Positions 61,927 to 64,000 of a stretch of 64,000 nucleotides of DNA are shown here, piece by piece. The number at the start of each line of letters is the position of its first letter. The first letter of the stretch is position 1. The position numbers and the translations under genes are program-made. The notes beneath the pieces were generated by a model. That model saw only the letters and a program-made list of their open reading frames with translations. It was not told where the DNA came from and made no database searches. The stretch covers positions 62,001-126,000 of the forward strand of contig NZ_CAMTIK010000001.1 of assembly GCF_947072685.1 (NCBI RefSeq), read 5' to 3'. Source of the stretch: an uncultured Cetobacterium sp. Lineage in GTDB: Bacteria > Fusobacteriota > Fusobacteriia > Fusobacteriales > Fusobacteriaceae.

Positions 61927-62727
61927 TTAGTTACAACTACAACCTAGATTTTCTTTTGGATTTATATCTACTATTATCTTTGAATCAAATACCGGTCCAT
62001 CATGACAAACTTTTTTCATTCCATCCAAAGTTTTTATTGAACATCCCACACAAGCTTTCACACCACACGCCATTTTTTCTTCAAGTGAAACTTCACAGAA
62101 AACTCCAGCTTCAAGAGATGTTTTTGCCACAGCTTCCATCATTTTATGAGGTCCACATGTTTGAACCATATCAATCTTATTCTCTTTTAAAACCCTAGAC
62201 AATACCGATATTACATTCCCCTTTTCTCCAACAGAACCATCATCTGTTGTTATATAAGTTGTAACTCCTTCAAGATTTAAATTTTTTAATATCTCTAAAG
62301 CACCTGAATTTCTACCACCAGCTATAAAAATAACTTCATTATTTTTTTTAAGATTATCTATTAAAAGTTTTGTCGGAGCTATTCCCATTCCCCCTCCAAC
62401 AACCACACATTTTTTCTCTGAAATCTCTGTTTTAAACCCATTTCCAAGAGGTCCTTGAATATTTATAACATCCGCAGCTTTTAAAGTTGAAAATTCTTTA
62501 GTCCCTCCACCTTTTACCTCATAGTAAAACTCTAAGATATTTTTATCTTTATCCACAAAATGTAAGCTGATTGGTCTTCTTAAAACTCTTATTTCATTTT
62601 TTACTTTTAGCATAAAAAACTGTCCAGCTTTTGAATTTTGTATAGCTTTTTTCGACTCTATTTTCATCAAATAGTAATTATCTCCCACCTGATAATTTTC
62701 TAGTATTTTACAATCCTCTAAAAACAT
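61927..62727 (-). CDS. pyrK: Dihydroorotate dehydrogenase electron-transfer subunit
   Basis: FAD/NAD domains and C-terminal [2Fe-2S] cysteines (CEVSLEEKMACGVKACVGCSIKTLDGMKKVCHDGPVFD). Confidence 0.95.
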   Translation of the reverse strand: MFLEDCKILENYQVGDNYYLMKIESKKAIQNSKAGQFFMLKVKNEIRVLRRPISLHFVDKDKNILEFYYEVKGGGTKEFSTLKAADVINIQGPLGNGFKTEISEKKCVVVGGGMGIAPTKLLIDNLKKNNEVIFIAGGRNSGALEILKNLNLEGVTTYITTDDGSVGEKGNVISVLSRVLKENKIDMVQTCGPHKMMEAVAKTSLEAGVFCEVSLEEKMACGVKACVGCSIKTLDGMKKVCHDGPVFDSKIIVDINPKENLGCSCN

Positions 62728-62756
62728 CTTTTCCTCCTAAATCTATCCCAAATTTT

Positions 62757-63824
62757 TTATTTCTTTATATCTTTATTACAATAGTAGCAGTATATATGTT
62801 TTCCAGTTACTACATATTTATTTTCTGTCTCTTCAAATTTTGTTATACATTTTTCATTTCCACATATAACTGTATCTGAAGTTTTTATATTTTTTTCTAT
62901 TTTACCTTTGCTCTCTATTTTTACTTTATCTAAAGCTATTGCAAATATTGATTCTCTTGTAGGTACACCATTTGCTGCCTGAACAAAATATTTTGCGTGC
63001 TTTGTTTCATCTAAATCAATCTTTATCTCATCCACTCTTGGTAAAGGATGAAGAATTATCATATCCTCTTTACACTTTCCTACAACGCTATCTTTATCTA
63101 TTACATATACACCTGCAACCTTCTCATAATCTGCTTGTGCATCAAATCTCTCTTTTTGTATTCTTGTCATATACATAACATCTATTTCGTGAAGAATCTG
63201 CTTATAGTCTTCAATCAAATGATACTTTATCCCTTTCTCATCTAACTCCCTTGTTATGTACTTCGGTATTTGAATAATCTTCGGAGCTACAAAATAAAAC
63301 TCGCAATTGAATAGTTGAAGTGCCTTTGTTAAAGAATGGACTGTTCTCCCATATTTCAAGTCCCCTATAAAAGCTATTTTTTTATTTTCAATCTCTCCAA
63401 ACTCCTTTTGAATTGTATATATATCTAAAAGAGTTTGACTTGGATGCTCGTTAGCACCATCACCTGCATTTATTACTGGTACTTTTGCTATATCTGCTGC
63501 AAATCTTGCTGCCCCATCTCTATTGTGCCTCATTACAATTATATCTGAATACGCTTCCGTCATTTTTATTGTATCTCTTAGACTCTCACCTTTTTTTAAT
63601 GATGTTGCATCTGGAGAATCAAATCCCAGTACTTTTGCACCTAATCTATAGGCTGCTGAAGTAAATGATAGTCTTGTTCTAGTAGAAGGTTCGAAAAACA
63701 AGCTCCCTACAATTTTATTTTTTAAAAGTTCTACCTCGTTTTTTTCTTCTAACTCTTTTGCCACTCTTAAAATCTCTAAAATATCCTCTTTAGTAAAATC
63801 TTTCATCGAAATAAAATCTCTCAT
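62757..63824 (-). CDS. pyrB: Aspartate carbamoyltransferase with C-terminal PyrI-type zinc-binding domain (PyrB-PyrI fusion lacking the PyrI allosteric domain)
   Basis: FFEPSTRTRLSFTSAAYRLGAKVLGF; C-terminal CGNEKC-x(n)-CYYC as in the PyrI zinc domain. Confidence 0.93.
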   Translation of the reverse strand: MRDFISMKDFTKEDILEILRVAKELEEKNEVELLKNKIVGSLFFEPSTRTRLSFTSAAYRLGAKVLGFDSPDATSLKKGESLRDTIKMTEAYSDIIVMRHNRDGAARFAADIAKVPVINAGDGANEHPSQTLLDIYTIQKEFGEIENKKIAFIGDLKYGRTVHSLTKALQLFNCEFYFVAPKIIQIPKYITRELDEKGIKYHLIEDYKQILHEIDVMYMTRIQKERFDAQADYEKVAGVYVIDKDSVVGKCKEDMIILHPLPRVDEIKIDLDETKHAKYFVQAANGVPTRESIFAIALDKVKIESKGKIEKNIKTSDTVICGNEKCITKFEETENKYVVTGKHIYCYYCNKDIKK

Positions 63825-63835
63825 TTTTCCTCCTT

Positions 63836-63880
63836 AAAAAAAAAAGAATAGAAATTACAAATTAATTGTAACTTCTATTC
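63836..63880 (-). terminator. Transcription attenuator (intrinsic terminator) immediately upstream of pyrB
   Basis: Minus strand GAATAGAAGTTACAA-ttaat-TTGTAATTTCTATTC (15-bp stem, one G.U) followed by T10, then the pyrB SD AAGGAGG. Confidence 0.85.
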
Positions 63881-63975
63881 CTAATATTAAAATTAAAAGA
63901 TAAAAATAATGAAAATATAGTTTTTTTCTTTTTTTGAATTAAATATATAAAAAGACTTAACATTTTTTTCTTCAC
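63862..63975 (-). CDS. Putative pyr operon leader peptide (37 aa, GTG start) ending in the loop of the attenuator
   Basis: SD AGGAGGG + 7 nt + GTG; translation MKKKMLSLFIYLIQKKKKTIFSLFLSFNFNIRNRSYN*; stop TAA (63864-63862) in the terminator loop. Confidence 0.65.
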   Translation of the reverse strand: MKKKMLSLFIYLIQKKKKTIFSLFLSFNFNIRNRSYN

Positions 63976-64000
63976 TTTTTTACCCTCCTAAATTTTTTAC

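Overview
This is an AT-rich, low-GC chromosomal segment. Gene content and protein style suggest a Fusobacteriales-like anaerobe (inferred, not tested). It is densely coding. I saw no rRNA, tRNA, CRISPR array, phage or transposon. From left to right it contains: (i) a heme/iron uptake locus (ABC ATPase and permease, TonB-dependent receptor, HutW/HmuW-type radical SAM, ExbD, ExbB, and divergently TonB plus a flavodoxin, then a convergent HutX-like gene); (ii) a YihY/BrkB membrane protein; (iii) a murR-murQ-murP N-acetylmuramate operon; (iv) a minus-strand glutamate fermentation operon (glutamate mutase S/reactivase/E, methylaspartate ammonia-lyase, and citD/E/F-type lyase, probably citramalate lyase); (v) a long plus-strand housekeeping block (rimP-nusA-ylxR/ylxQ-infB-rbfA-recJ, tig, clpP-clpX-lon-engB-valS, then LysR, gmhA, an EEP nuclease, thiN, uraA, pepF, sppA, ybaB, DUF374, metG, galU, a GroEL, pgm, hemW, yggS, sepF, a PP-loop ATPase); (vi) an EIIA-CBS/MerR/alcohol dehydrogenase/GltD-like cluster; (vii) a minus-strand pyrB-K-D-F-C-E operon. 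The most interesting signal is at the right edge, in front of the fused pyrB/pyrI gene. An SD-preceded 37-codon leader ORF runs through a very U-rich stretch and stops in the loop of a 15-bp intrinsic terminator whose U-tract abuts the pyrB SD. This has the architecture of the enterobacterial pyrBI/pyrL UTP-sensing attenuator, here in a distant lineage. Other points worth checking are a MerR-type 18-bp perfect palindrome in a 19-bp promoter spacer, a 15-bp inverted repeat around the hutX promoter, a pepF gene with two SD-preceded in-frame starts, a GroEL without groES or a GGM tail inside a metabolic operon, and YlxR-YlxQ and EIIA-CBS domain fusions.
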